Of a stretch of DNA of 64,000 bases, positions 21,427 through 33,986 are shown piece by piece. The position numbers and the translations under genes are program-made. The notes under the pieces were generated by a model. That model saw only the letters and a list, made by a program, of their open reading frames with translations, ran no database searches and was not told where the DNA came from. This DNA is from Alisma plantago-aquatica (taxonomy: Eukaryota; Streptophyta; Magnoliopsida; Alismatales; Alismataceae), in contig OY856409.1 in assembly GCA_963693085.1 (NCBI GenBank), positions 293,422,058-293,486,057 on the forward strand, given 5' to 3'. Position 1 is the first letter of the stretch. Every line of letters begins with the position of its first letter.

Positions 21427-24400
21427 TGTAACACCCATATTTTTATATCACATGAGCGGAAGCAAAAAAAAAAATTTCTGGGAGTGTCACAAACATGATA
21501 ACCATTGCAATAAAAGTAAATGAAACACTTTGCAAAACTAGTAAAACTGATTCATACATAGCTTTTTGTCAACATAAAACTACATCATGTTTATGTATAA
21601 GTTCATAATAAAAAGATGTCAATACTCAGGATCATCTAGGTAGATGGCACCCCACTAGGCAAGCTTGAAAGTCTCTTAGGCATTTGTTGGTCCCTTTCTT
21701 CTTCAATTGCTCCAAAACCTATGGACATCGCGTCCCCAGCCATGCATTGGGAAAAATAGTCGTTAGAGTAAGTGGCATGAGTATTCTAAAATATACATTG
21801 CTAAGGAATTGAAATATTACAAAAGATTCTTGAACATCATAAATATGAAACAAACATTTAACTCTAATTAAATCTAGAAACATATTATCTCTTATTACTC
21901 AAACTCTTATTTTCTATTCTTTCTTTTCTGGAGACCTATACTCTGGGTCTCATGGCCTACGCCAAAGTGTCTGGATCATAAATATCTTATCTGAATTCCT
22001 CTCATCACACTCGTGGATGAGATTACAAACATGCTCTAATCTTAAGTATCTTTTACTTATGATTTTTAATCTATTTGTGGCCACCATTATACAATAAGTC
22101 CTCCTCTGTTGACACCGAAGTGTCCTCTATGGTGCAACGCACCCTCTGTTGGCACAACGTGCCCTCTGTTGACACAGAAGTGTCCTCTATGGTGCAACGC
22201 ACCCTCTGTTGGCATAACATGCCCTCTGTGACACCCGCAGTGTCTGGCGCAACGCGCCCTCTGAATCATCCCAGGACTCTCTGGTGAGGACTTATTATAT
22301 AATGTATTATGTGAAGGTTTTGAATTAATTATCTTAAGTCTATCTTTACTAAACTCTGAATCTAAACTTATCTGAAACTGAGTACTCAACACGTACTTAG
22401 TTTTGAATCTGAAATCTGAATGTGAATCTCTGCTCTTTAAAATCTGAATCTGAATCTTTGCTCTTATATTATGCACTAAATCTATATATGAATGAAAACA
22501 TGTACCTCAATTACTATATAATTGAGAATGGGTCCATAACCCTTATCATGTATCTTTATTCTATATCAGTCTACCCCTACGATGAGTAGTCCAAGTCTGA
22601 CTCTAAACCTGATGTTCTCATTATATGGGTAAAGTTTATTCTGGAACTCTGAGTTGGTCAAATTACTTTACTTATACCAATTATATGATAAATAAATCTA
22701 ATGTATTATGAGAAAGGATCTGAACTAAATATGGATATACAAAGTATATGAGAGTTCTCAAGTATCAAATATCTATAAGAATGTTATTTCTGACAAGGTG
22801 ACTCAATTTCTATAAAATCTCATTATGTCTGATCTCAATACACTCGTATAACTTAAATCTTAAATCTTAAAGTAGAAATCATATAAAGTCTCATCCTACA
22901 ATCTTAATCATGACTTAATGTCTCATAATTTGATAATATCATCATAAACTCATGTTACAACATATTCAGATCCCAATAGTACCTTTATCTTGAAAATTGG
23001 GCCATGGTCTACCATGTACATCACTCATATTCTCACATGATATTTAACTTCTTAAACACTAATCTTGCTAAGGAATCCATTTCACTGCTTAATTCTTATA
23101 TCGCTACATATATAAGAAACCTTGATGACATGTTCCTACTTGAATTCTTATCAAACCATTATATCTATTAATGAGAAGAATCTTAACAATATGTTCTACT
23201 TGAAATCTCAATACCTGATTACATATATGTATATATAAGGGACACTACTAACATATTTATACTTAAAATCCTAATACATGGTTATATCACATAACCATGG
23301 GAGGGTGGCAGACTTATTTTTGTTTCATATCTCGTAGTCTTGAGTATCCATATGGAATATCTTTAAGGAATATGATAGAAATATATGCTCTTATCCTTCT
23401 TATGAACTTAACTCATGATCTAGAATCATTCTGTGAATCATCACTACTTAAGGTGTTGAGTATATGAAATTCTACAATCATCAAGACATAAAATCTTTCT
23501 TACATATTTAACGTAGAATGTAGGGCATGAAGGTCTTATCTAAGAAGCATGTAAATGTACTTGTTTTGATAAACATAAATACTCATGGGCATGAACCACT
23601 TACCTCTTGTACAGATGGCATCAATAAGGAAGTCTCGACTCCAAGTTCCATAACTTTAATAATCTGGATATCATCATAGTTTTATCAGTCCAAGCCTATA
23701 TTCTCTCTTTCTATTTCTAAATCTCAAAACCCCATCTTCCTAACTACATATACCAACTTAGGGTTCTTATTTAGACTAAAAATAACTTTAATCTAAAATC
23801 ACCATAAAATCTTGGCGTTAAAATAAAATAAAACTCATACTATATAATAAGTATTATCTTTATACTCAAATAAGACATAAATCGTCTTATGCACTAATAT
23901 GAACATATACTTCATATAATGAGAATAATTCTCAAACATAGTCACATATTCTAAACTTACTGACTCAATTAGGAAATCAAAGTAGAATACCATCACATTA
24001 CTAATATCAGTCCGAATTGGCCATACATATATCACTTATAGTGTTAGGATAATCATTTATTATTCTTTCATAATGGCTACTCGTCTAAAACTAAATACTA
24101 ATATTATAGCACAAGAAACTTCATCAAATCTCTAGAAAAGTATTCATATAATGTAGGAATGACCATGTGTTAAAATATCAGGTCATTTAAAAATCATATC
24201 ATGGGTGAAATACCCAAAATACCCCTATTAGGGTTTATATCAAAATCTCAATAAAACTTCATATAATAGAGATCAGACTTTGAAATCATGTTAAGAATAT
24301 CATAATACACATTCAATAAAATGTACATGAATTTCTAAATTCGTTTGCTATTTTTAATTGACAAAACATCAAAATCATTTAGTTTTAGCTACCCAACACA

Positions 24401-25891
24401 TAATAAATAACATACGTCCAAAATACATCCTGGAGATATTTTTAGAATATTGTACCTTCGAAAAGATTTCTATTGATACATTATATGTCCAGAAAGGATA
24501 ATGAAATCTCAAGTTATGATTTTTTGAATATGTTACCTCATCATCCATTCTTGGCCTTCGGAAGTCGATCCAACGGCTTAGGGGCATCAGCAAATTTCCT
24601 CAGCCCAGGCGGATCCGCCTTCTTCACCCGATGGAAAGGGAGTGTTTTCCCCTATTTCACGCCCAATATAGAACGGCGGTTTGGAGAGCCCGGCGGCTGG
24701 TGACCATGGCATCCGTGCGCGAGGTGAAGCCCTCTTTGGCTGCGGCTTGGCTTGCTTGGATGGGTGGCGCCACCGATGGTAAAGGAAGGGGGCACGATCA
24801 AAGGTCAAAGTGGAAGAATCGATAGCCGCCGCCTATAGTCGGCCTATCCACCCCCCCCTCGATCTCCTTTTCTACTTCATTGTTTTGTGTTAAACCCTAG
24901 ATCTAGGCGTGTGACAGCCTACCCTAGAGATTTGTGCTGTTTTTATAGCCTCCGATCCGAAGACGGCTGTGTGGATTCCTCCCTTCAAGGAGGCTCTACT
25001 CAGACCCTGAAAACAGGGTTCGCGGCCTCCAGTCCGCGTGTACTGGGGTCGCCCCCTTTTTTTATTTTCTTCTTCTTTTGCATAAAAGTCCACATTAAAG
25101 AAATAATTATTATGTACACATACTAATTTCATTTGAGTCCAAACTTTAGAATTGAGATGTTCTTTTCATTATTTTTCTTTGAGTATGAGATTAGGTCAAA
25201 ACTAAATAGATAGACACTCCACATTTACTTTTTAAGTAAAAACTAGATAAATACCAAATTAATTATCTAGGTCTCTAGATAATTTAAAATCATTCAAAAT
25301 TTTACTGATAACCTTACATTTTAATTCTACATCTATGAAAAATATCTTGAGCATTTATCATGACCATGAAACACTAAATCTCCAAATTTGCACTCCAAGG
25401 ACCCATATGTAACCTATGATTGGCCCAAATGAGCTAAAATTGGACTCTCGGGCACATGGCGCATTCCATGGTCTTACAAAGGGTCCATGAGCTTAATTAT
25501 ATTCCAAATCATGAAGATAAGTCTTAAATCAATATAATTTCTCAATTGAAGCTCGAGTATGACTGGTGTGAGATCAATATCTCTTTAGTTACATAACATG
25601 AAGACCTAAGCTAGGTCTAAGGCTCAAACCATGAACTGGACTCATCATATTATATATTCGTCGCCTTATTGTTCATAGGAATAATTCATTTGTATTCATA
25701 TACAACCGACTACAATCATACACATTTAAGTCATTATGTGTATATTGGTTGATGAGATGGCTTGTATTACACATTTTGTGAACTTAATTACGTACCTATC
25801 TATGATTATGTTCATTACATCCCTTGGCATGCCTTTACGAGCAAACCCCACATTAAAGGCTTACTTTAGCTATGAAATTGAGGATGTTGCA
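21427..25891 (-). repeat. 5' long LTR (4.465 kb)
   Basis: Minus-strand start TGCAAC (25891; partner reads TGTAAC), end GTTACA at 21427. It carries the same palindrome array at 22111-22258, where the fifth hairpin is intact (GGTGC-AAC-GCACC). A GC-richer segment lies at about 24560-25060. The base after its outer edge starts CATCC (25892-25896). Confidence 0.92.
22111..22258. repeat. Array of eight small palindromes in the 5' LTR
   Basis: Same array as in the other LTR, offset 5201 bp. All eight stems are perfect here, which shows the degraded fifth stem in the other copy arose after insertion by two G-to-A changes. Confidence 0.93.
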
Positions 25892-25896
25892 CATCC

Positions 25897-26493
25897 TCCA
25901 CTAGGAAAGGGACTAAACTACAATCTTTATGACTGGTGACATAAAAGCAAATCATGTGTGGATTAACAAATAATCTCAACGAATACAAAAGTGACCAGAA
26001 ACATCATCATCATTGAGATTTGTGTGACCATTTTCCTTTTTTTTCTTCTTTAACAAGGTTGTAAATGAGTAGTGTATGGTTTGGTTAGGACCATACCCAT
26101 AAATATACCTCCTTTAAGTTAAGGGGTACAGATATGGGTATATACTCATACCCCTAAAATAATAGGCATGTGGGCCTATTATGTAGGTATGTATGTATGT
26201 TACTCCTCTATTGCTAGAATAATAGTCGTTATGTTGAGTTTCAAGCCAGCCTACCACTTTACATGGCAAGAAAATACCAACATACCAAATATTCTATATA
26301 ATGTGATGGAAATGGAAACAACAACATACATATTTGATACATTCCATTATTGAGTGAAAAAATCCATTAAAAGGTGTTAAACCAATAAGTAACATCTAAA
26401 TCAATGACTAAAATAGTATTCCTTCAAATATTGAAACATGTATATGTGCATGTGTGTGTATTTAGATGGAATTTTACATGTACATGTATTATT
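25897..26493. other. AT-rich spacer, nothing recognised
   Basis: Runs from the composite block to the next copia LTR. The last ~60 bases turn into TATG/TGTG-rich sequence (about 26440-26493), a degenerate microsatellite abutting the LTR. Confidence 0.5.
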
Positions 26494-26690
26494 ATGTATA
26501 AAATCTTATTTCCCTTTGGACATTTGTCATCTCATTATTATATAGGATTTTTATAAAAATATTTATATAGAATTTTCTTTTCTACAAAAGATATTTCTAG
26601 AGTATTCTTGTATACATAGAATATCTCTATAAAATTATTTTCTACAAAGCATATTTACATGTATTATAATAAATATATTTTATAAAACTC
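26494..26690 (-). repeat. Element A 3' LTR
   Basis: About 200 bp. It shares 'tctcattattatatagga', 'ctagagtattctt' and 'ctacaaagcatatttacat' in order with the LTRs at 30725, 31845 and 34374. The outer end is eroded (TGTATAAAATC where others read TGGAAATAAAATC). Confidence 0.8.
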
Positions 26691-26759
26691 GTAAACAACC
26701 CCACAGTCGGAATGGAAAGATGAAAAATGCTCAGACAGATCAAAAACATTACAATACGA

Positions 26760-28060
26760 GGTGAGACAGTCCTTTCATAAAAATATCAGCATACTAAGAT
26801 CCAACAGGCACATACATCACATGAATGTGACCAATCAACACTTTCTCACAAACGAAATGAAAACAAAGATCTACATGCTTGGTGTGTTGATGTTGTATTG
26901 GGTTAATAGACAAATATATGAACCACCATTATCACAACAAACAAAAGTGGTGCAACACAAAGGGATGTGAACCTTGAGTAAAAGATTGTGGAGACAACAT
27001 TAATCAACAATAGAATTAGCAACACTACAATATTCAAATTCAATGCTACAGTAGGAGACAGTAGCATGATGTTAAGAGGACTAAGAGGCCATATTATTTC
27101 CCTTAAAGACATGATAATCAGAAGTAAAGTGGTGAGAATCAGGAGAACCACCCCATTCGGCGTCAAAATGAGCAGTAAGACTATTGATGTGAGTAGTAAA
27201 TAGGCACAAACCATGATCTAAGGTTTCCTAAATATAGTGTTGGATATGCTTAAGAGAATTAAAGTGGGTCTTGTGTGATGTGAGTAGTATAAAGGCACAA
27301 ACCATGATCTATGGTTTCCTAAATATAGTTTTGGATATACTTGAGAGCAAAAGTGTGGATCATGCATAAAGAGGCCCACTTGTTGGATAGCATAAGAAAT
27401 ATCAGGCATGGTAAATGTAAGATAATGGAGGGCACCTACTAGACTACGATAAAGTAGGATCAGATACAGACAGTCCAAAAGTGGCACTAAGTTTGAACCA
27501 GATATTCATAGGAGTAGAAATTGAATTACATAAGAACATGGAAGCACGTGTCAAAATATCTTGGACATGATTTTGGTGACATAGAAAAAGACCACGAGCA
27601 TCATGAGTGATAGAAATGGCCAAAAAGTGATGTAGAGTACCCAGATTTGTCATGGAAAACCTTGTGCAAGAAGATCTATGGTACATCACAAGAGGATGTC
27701 AAAATAAGTAGTAAAACAATGACATCTACATATAATAATAAATAAGATGTATCTTCTCTCAGTCAATAAACGAAGAGGGATGAATCACTAGCACTACTTC
27801 CAAATCCCAACTACATAATGTAGGTTGCAAATCATTGATACCATGCATGAGGTTCTTTGTTCTAACCATATAGTGATTTGCATAATAAGTAGAAATGTCA
27901 AGGATTGGATGGATCTATAAGCCCAACCAGATGGTGCATGTAGACTATCTCACTTTAGTCACCATGTAGGAAAGAATTTTTGACATAAAACTAATGAATA
28001 AGATGATAATAAGAAATAGCAATACTTAAGATAGTCCTAATGGTATTAGGTTTAATAACA
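26760..28060 (-). pseudogene. Element A reverse transcriptase and RNase H remnant
   Basis: RT landmarks on the minus strand are 'HQFYVKNSFLHG' (~27960; usually 'LDVKNAFLHG') and the YVDD box, which reads YVDV at ~27725, with the second catalytic Asp changed to Val. Next come 'MTNLGTLHHFLAISITHDARGLFL' (27689-27600) and 'LVGALHYLTFTMPDISYAI' (~27400). A 91-bp tandem duplication (27186-27367) disrupts the RT-RNase H junction. RNase H is largely unreadable. Confidence 0.8.
27186..27367. repeat. 91-bp tandem duplication inside element A
   Basis: Two units start 'gatgtgagtagtaaataggc' (27186) and 'gatgtgagtagtataaaggc' (27277). Both contain 'acaaaccatgatct' and 'ggtttcctaaatatag'. Element B has a single copy at the matching place, so this is a post-insertion duplication. 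Confidence 0.88.
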
Positions 28061-28433
28061 GGACTAAAAGTTCCATTACGTTATGCACCCACTTGTTGAG
28101 ATTTTCTAATGACAATCAAATGTGCATTACAACATTGTCGTCCAAATCAAACTTGTGACAAAAAATACACATGTAACAAATAATATTAACATCAGTAGGA
28201 CAAGGAACCAAGGTCCATGTATTGTTCTATGATAATGTGTGATACTCATCATGCATGGATGCATCCCAGTTAGGGTCAAAAAGATCAATGATAGGATATT
28301 CAATTATGGACAGATCATGGTAGCGGGGGGGACGGTTTGGGTATAATGGTTCATAGGAGTGTGGGGTTTGTAAATCCCATATTAGAAGTGGGTTTTCATA
28401 GCATGCATGGGGGTTTGGTAGGAAGAGGGAGGG

Positions 28434-29430
28434 TTAAAATATGGGTGGAGAGAGTGAATCTATTGGTGGCAATGATGGTTGGTGGGTGGGGTTGTGATTG
28501 CAATGGTTGGGGATTTGGTGGGATTGGTGGCTAAAGCAACTGGTGGCGAATGGGTGTAGGTATGAAATCATGCTCAATAAAAGTATATGTTGACATGTTG
28601 GATGTGGAAGGATTGGTGAAGCGAAAGATGTTCTTGTGAAAACTAACATGGAGTGAGATAGTAACTTTGTTTGTGGATAATTCCAAGTAGCAGTATCCAT
28701 AATGGTTGGTCGGGGAACAAAGAAAGGTGCATCAAGTTCACCGTGGAGCCAATGTTTGAGGAGCCATAGTACTAATTTATAAATACAAAGGCAATTAAAT
28801 ATACAAAGGTGGGCGTAAGTTGTATTCTTGAGATAAATAACAAAGGTGGTTGTATGAAAGGCTAAGACTTTAGAAGGAAGAATGTTGTGGAGGTAGCAAC
28901 CCATATGAAGGGCCTCAACCTAGTAGGTGAGAGGAAGGGAGGCATGGGAAATGAGTGTGTGGACAATGTTGTTGATGTGGAAAATTTGAGGTTCAACCTT
29001 TCCATTTGGGTAAGGGGTCTGTTTCAGAGCAAGAGAAGTGAAAAATAAGGCCATGACTAGAAGAAAAGTGGTGAATTGACCAGTATCAAATTCATGTCCG
29101 ATGTAACATTAAACAGATTTTATCTCACATACGAGTTGGGTAACAATAAAAGAATGAAACTCAAAATCTTGGAGAAAATACATATTTATATTATAATGGA
29201 AACACCCATAAAAATGAGTGTAATCCTCTAAAACACAAGGTAATATTGACAACTAGATTTATTTTCCACAAGGAAGGTCCGCAAATCACTACCAATAATA
29301 TCAAAGGAGGAATTTATAGAAAAGTGAGCACCATTAAAGGAATTGTGAACATGTTTTCCAACTTGATATGAATGACATAAGAAAGACTAACGTTCCTTAT
29401 TTAAAAATATATGGTGGTTTGGTCAAAGTT
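28434..29430 (-). pseudogene. Element A integrase and linker
   Basis: The clearest part is the 156-codon frame at 28904-28434: 'GCYLHNILPSKVLAFHTTTFVIYLKNTTYAHLCIFNCLCI', the copia integrase C-terminal line ('..YL.N.LP.K.L....P...L....P.Y.HL..FGCLCY'). A Ser/Pro/His-rich linker leads towards RT. The catalytic D,D-35-E core at 29400-28900 survives only as fragments. Confidence 0.75.
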
Positions 29431-29433
29431 GAT

Positions 29434-29800
29434 CTATGACGTGTTCAATGGGAAGACCAAGATGATTATGCCAACGTAGGTTGGAGCAATAACAAGGGTG
29501 ATGGAAGAAAAAGTGGAAGTTGTGGATTGAGAAGAGGTCATTTGGTAAAGATCCCCTAAATTATTGCATCTCAAAATATGTGTCCTCATACCAAGATCCT
29601 TCACAAAAAAACCAATTGGGTCAAATTCCATAGAAAGTTGGATGAAGATATGCTATTGTTGTCTTTGGTCATGAAGAATGGCCTAACATGCCTGACACAA
29701 GACGATCATGCACTAGAATTGTTGGTAGGGAAAGGAGGGACTTGTCAAGGTGTACCAAATCATAGTTGTTGTTATGGATACCTTGGTGGGCCATAGGATC
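29434..29800 (-). pseudogene. Element A post-protease / GAG-pre-integrase remnant
   Basis: The frame 29631-29434 reads 'MEFDPIGFFVKDLGMRTHILRCNNLGDLYQMTS', the linker between protease and the pre-integrase zinc domain in plant copia elements of the '...VKD..T...L.RC...G.LYP..' type. The expected 'LWH.RLGHP' appears only as a decayed segment ('APTYVGIIILVFP'). The protease core upstream is not readable. Confidence 0.65.
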
Positions 29801-30173
29801 GAGCACACTAATTGTTGTTGAGGCTTTGACATCCGCCATGAGAGTTATTGCTATGTTGCATCCTTAGAATGCATCGTTGTAGGTAGATTGCCAAGAATAT
29901 GTTGTTGTTGGCAATGCATGTGGAGGAAACAATTGAGGTTCCCCTACTTGATATGCAAGAAAACCAGTGGAAGAAGGTGTGGCAATGATGTTGGGACGGC
30001 GTTGTTGGTTAAGGCCTAGCATGGATTGTGCAGTGGCTAATATCATGAGTGGTGTGTTTTATTGAATGATTGATGCTATAGTGTCACATTCAGTGGGGGA
30101 GACCATTAATAAGATGCAATAAAAGTCATTTCTTATTAATATTACAACAATAAGTTTTGATTGTTTATAATAA

Positions 30174-30700
30174 TCATTGAGGGGGGACATTTGATGAGCT
30201 TGATGTTGGTGAACTCATTTCAAAATGAGCATCTTGGGTGCCTATGTTTTCGAGGAATTTATTTTTGAGACAAGTCCATGCAGCTTGGGTTGTGAAATCT
30301 GGTTCAAGGATTTCAAGAAAAATACCATCTGATATGGATGAATAAATCCTTTTTAGAAGGAGGACATTGAGCTTCTTCCATATATTTACATCGACATGTT
30401 TAAGAGGAGAAGAACTATCGAGATATCCTTGCACTTTGTATGTGGAAACATAGAGTTTGAAGAGGAAACACCATGAAGAATAGAGAATGTTTTTGGATTC
30501 TAGGATGATCCAAACATGATTACAAATCTGAGAAATGATGAAAGTAGGGTGCAAAATTTTATGAGGATGAGGGAGAGGAAGCAGCACCTACCATTGATAG
30601 AATTGAGGAGAGGATTGGTGAAGGAGTGATTGTAGTGCACTTCAAGGGGTTTACGATGCACTCTGTCTTGAAGGAGGGGTTGGAAAAAGGGCATTAGACC
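30174..30700 (-). pseudogene. Element A gag
   Basis: Two overlapping frames hold a copia gag. The 137-codon piece (30587-30174) reads 'YVSTYKVQGYLDSSSPL' (the '...L.G.LDGS' line) and 'FLEILEPDFTTQAAWTCLKNKF', a good match to the '...TA..AW..L...F' gag helix of copia UBN2 domains. A frame change at ~30550 separates the N-terminal piece. No zinc knuckle is readable downstream. Confidence 0.72.
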
Positions 30701-30724
30701 ATAGAGAGGCAACTGATGCCATAT

Positions 30725-30925
30725 TGGAAATAAAATTTTTTTGCCCTTTGGGCAGTTGTAATCTCATTATTATATAGGAGCTTTAAAAAAGGATACTTAT
30801 ATAATATTCTTTTGTACAAGGCATGCTTCTAGAATATTCTTATCTACATAGGATATTTCTAGAATATTCTTTCTACAAAGAATTTTTACATTTATTACAA
30901 TCATTGCATTTATAGACTCTTATAT
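30725..30925 (-). repeat. Element A 5' LTR
   Basis: About 200 bp. The minus-strand end is TTTATTTCCA, followed by ATA and the primer site. Its outer end runs straight into the GTATAT microsatellite at 30926. Confidence 0.82.
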
Positions 30926-31186
<261 letters not shown>

Positions 31187-31326
31187 TAGTGGTGTAGCTA
31201 GGAATTTTTGATATAGAGGGCAGTCACAATTATAAGAGTCTAAAAAATGTATTGAGGTGGGCGCTAGTTCAAATTTTCTCATAGGTTTGACAATTTTAGG
31301 TTAGTTTCTAAATAATCTACACCATG
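31187..31326. other. Unassigned unique island between microsatellites
   Basis: About 140 bp. It contains 'gtggtgtagctaggaattttt', a phrase I associate with dispersed plant repeats, but there is too little sequence to name a family. Confidence 0.35.
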
Positions 31327-31327
31327 A

Positions 31328-31844
<517 letters not shown>

Positions 31845-32047
31845 AGGAAATAAATTCTTGTTTCCCTTGGACGGTTGTCATCTCTTTATTATATAGGAGT
31901 TTTACAAAGCATGTTTCTTTAGTAGTCTTATCTATATAAGATATCTCTATATTGTTCTTCTCGATAGAGTATATTTACATTTATTACAATTAAGACATAG
32001 TTAGACACTTGTATATACATTTATTACAATTAATATGTACATTTACA
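31845..32047 (-). repeat. Element B 3' LTR
   Basis: About 203 bp, from AGGAAATAAATTC (outer end; the other LTRs have TGGAAATAAA) to 'acatttaca'. It carries an extra 'acttgtatatacatttattac' segment relative to element A that is shared with element B's other LTR. Confidence 0.85.
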
Positions 32048-32103
32048 CACTCTTAAAACCCCCCCACAATTGAAGCAGGATGAGTAATAACGTTGGGGAT
32101 GGA

Positions 32104-32580
32104 TCAGAAATGTTGGAACAAGAGGCGAGGCAGGCCTTTTGTAAAAATATCAGCACACTGAAATCCAGCAGCCACATGAAACACATGAACATGACCAATA
32201 TGTACTTTTTCACACATAAAATGTATATCAAGCTCTACATACTTGGTGTGTTGATGTTGAGCTAGGTTACCATATAAATAAATCAAACTAACATTATCAC
32301 AATAAACAATAGTGACATGACGTAAAGGGATGTGAAGCTCGAGTAGAAGATTGTAGAGCCAGCATGACTCAGGAATAGCATTAGCAACATATTCTTCTTT
32401 AGTGCTAGAGTGGGATACAGTAGTCTGGCATTTAGAGTACCATGAGACCAGATTATCACCTAGAAAGAGACAATAACCAGAAGTAGAGCAGTGAGAATTA
32501 GGACAGCCACCCCAATCAGCATCAGAATAAGCAGTAAGATCATTGATAGGAGTAGTGGAGAGATGCAGACAATGATCCAA
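32104..32580 (-). pseudogene. Element B RNase H, nearly intact frame
   Basis: An open 158-codon frame holds the copia RNase H: 'LTAYSDADWGGCPNSHCSTSGYCLFLGDNLVSWYSKCQ' with the first catalytic Asp, 'STKEEYVANA' with the Glu, 'IVYCDNVSLIYLYGN' with the second Asp, 'HTKYVELDIHFMCEKV', and the closing 'ADIFTKGLPRLLF'. Only short frameshifts separate it from RT. It is the best-kept domain of either copia copy and anchors the family call. Confidence 0.93.
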
Positions 32581-32582
32581 GG

Positions 32583-33641
32583 TTACCTGAAGGTAGCATA
32601 GGATATCCTTAAGAGCGTGAAAGTGGGGCTTGTGTTGATCGTGTATAAGAAGAACACTTGTTGGACGGAATAAGAAATAACTGACATGGCAAGTGTAATA
32701 TATTGAAGGGTGTCTGTCAAACTAAGATATAAAGTAGGACCAAATACAGATGGTCCATAAGTGGCACTACACTTGGAATGGGTATCAATAGCAGTAGAAA
32801 CTAGATTACATGAAGACATGGAAGCACATCCCAGATTGTCTTGGACATAATCTTGTTGAGACAGAAATTGACTGTGAGCATCACGAGTAATAGAAATACC
32901 CAAAAAATGATGTAGAGTACCAAGATTTGTCATGGCAAACTCCTATGCAAGAAGGTTTATGGCACAACATAGGAGGATATCTAAAGAAGTAGTTCAAACA
33001 ATGTCATTCATATATAATAAAAAATAGGTTGTATCTTCCCCTTGTCGATAAATGAAGACGGATGAATCACCAGTACAGCTTCACAATCTCAACCGTGTAA
33101 TATAAGTTGCAAATTGTTGATACCATGCATGACGTTCTTGCTTCAGACCATATAGCAATCTGTTTTAAGCAGACATGTCAAGGATTGGATGGATCTATAA
33201 ACCTAGGGTGATGGTGCATGTATACTGTCTCATTTAAGACACCATGTAGGAATGCATTCTTGACATCTAGTTGATGAATAAGCCAAGAACAAGAAATAAC
33301 AATACATAAGACAGTCTGAATGGTAGCAGGCTTAACAATAGGACTAAATGTTTCATCACAATCCACCCCACCTATTGAGATTTTCCATTGATAACCAAAT
33401 GTGCTTTATAGCATTGTAGCGAACCATCTAAATTAAACTTGTGACCAAAATTCCATAAGCATCGAATAATATTAACATCAACATGAAGAGGAACCAAGGT
33501 ACATGTATTATTCTGTAATAACGCACGATACTCATCATGCATAGTCACATTCCAATTAGGATTAGATAGAGAAATCATTTGACATTTAGGAATAGGAGAG
33601 ATCATGGTAATGAGAGGGATGATCTGGTTATGAAGGTTCAT
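32583..33641 (-). pseudogene. Element B reverse transcriptase
   Basis: Three frames cover the copia RT. 33641-33372 has 'NPNWNVTMHDEYRALLQNNTCTLVPLH' and 'GHKFNLDGSLQCYKAHLV'. 33366-33178 has 'ETFSPIVKPATIQTVLCI' and the first catalytic block 'HQLDVKNAFLHGVLNETVYM'. 32933-32583 has 'MTNLGTLHHFLGISITRDAHSQFLSQQDYV'. The YVDD box at ~33010 reads YMND, with the first Asp now Asn, and a stop follows three codons later. Synonymous-looking decay is otherwise modest. Confidence 0.92.
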
Positions 33642-33986
33642 AGGAGTGTGGGGTTTGCAAATCCCATGTTGGGAGAGGGTTTTAATAGCATGTATGGTGG
33701 ATTGGATGGAAGAGGGGAGGGTTATGGTGTGGGTGGAGATAGTGAATCTACTACTGGCAATGGTGGTTGGTTGGGTGGGGTTGCAACATTACTGGTTGGG
33801 GGATTTAATGGCATTGGTGGTTGTAGCAAGTTGGGTAGAATGGGTTATAGGCATGAAATCAGGCTCAAGGAAATTATATGTGGATGTGATGGATGTGGAA
33901 GGATCGGTAAAAGGAAACATGTGCTTGTCAAAAGTGACATTGCATGAGATGATAACTTTGTTTGTGGCTAATTCTAAGTAGCGGTA

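Larger units (their letters stand above)
16228..25891 (-). mobile_element. Non-autonomous long-LTR (Tekay/Del-like) retrotransposon
   Basis: Two ~4.46-kb direct repeats (16232-20690 and 21427-25891) flank only 736 bp. On the minus strand the LTRs start TGYAACATCC and end GGGTGTTACA. A tRNA-Met primer site (TGGTATCAGAGCA) lies four bases after the 5' LTR, and a purine tract (AAGGTGGGTAGAAT) precedes the 3' LTR. Those signals make the repeats LTRs and not a segmental duplication. Next to the purine tract sits TTTCGAGGACGAAATTT (minus), the conserved last codons of Tekay/Del chromovirus pol, which suggests parentage. No gag or pol remains. The LTRs differ at about 1 in 100 bases by eye, so the insertion is young. 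Confidence 0.88.
15288..25896 (-). mobile_element. Composite block Cassandra / U6 / long-LTR element sharing one TSD
   Basis: Three retro-sequences, all minus-oriented, abut without spacer: Cassandra (15293-16128), U6 snRNA copy (about 16131-16233) and a long-LTR element (16232-25891). The bases just outside are CATCC on both sides (15288-15292 and 25892-25896). Cassandra's inner flank is not CATCC. The inner LTR of the long element lacks its last four bases and merges with the U6 5' end over two shared bases. This is what one integration of a chimeric cDNA would leave. Separate insertions followed by deletion, with a chance 5-bp match, are the alternative. Confidence 0.55.
26494..30925 (-). 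mobile_element. Ty1/copia element A, both LTRs, all domains decayed
   Basis: A ~4.4-kb element read right to left: 5' LTR (30725-~30925), primer site TGGCATCAG (complement of 30713-30721), gag, protease/pre-integrase, integrase, RT, RNase H remnant, purine tract (GTGGGGTTG, minus, near 26700) and 3' LTR (26494-~26690). Every reading frame is broken. It belongs to the same family as element B at 31.8-34.6 kb, which lets each copy's remains be read against the other. Its outer ends abut TATG-rich tracts. Confidence 0.85.

Noticed and set aside
16228..25891. Plain tandem segmental duplication of ~4.46 kb
   Set aside because: A primer-binding site and purine tract sit exactly at the inner edges, the repeats have TG...CA-type ends, and a pol-end relic lies between them, so LTRs explain the pair better.
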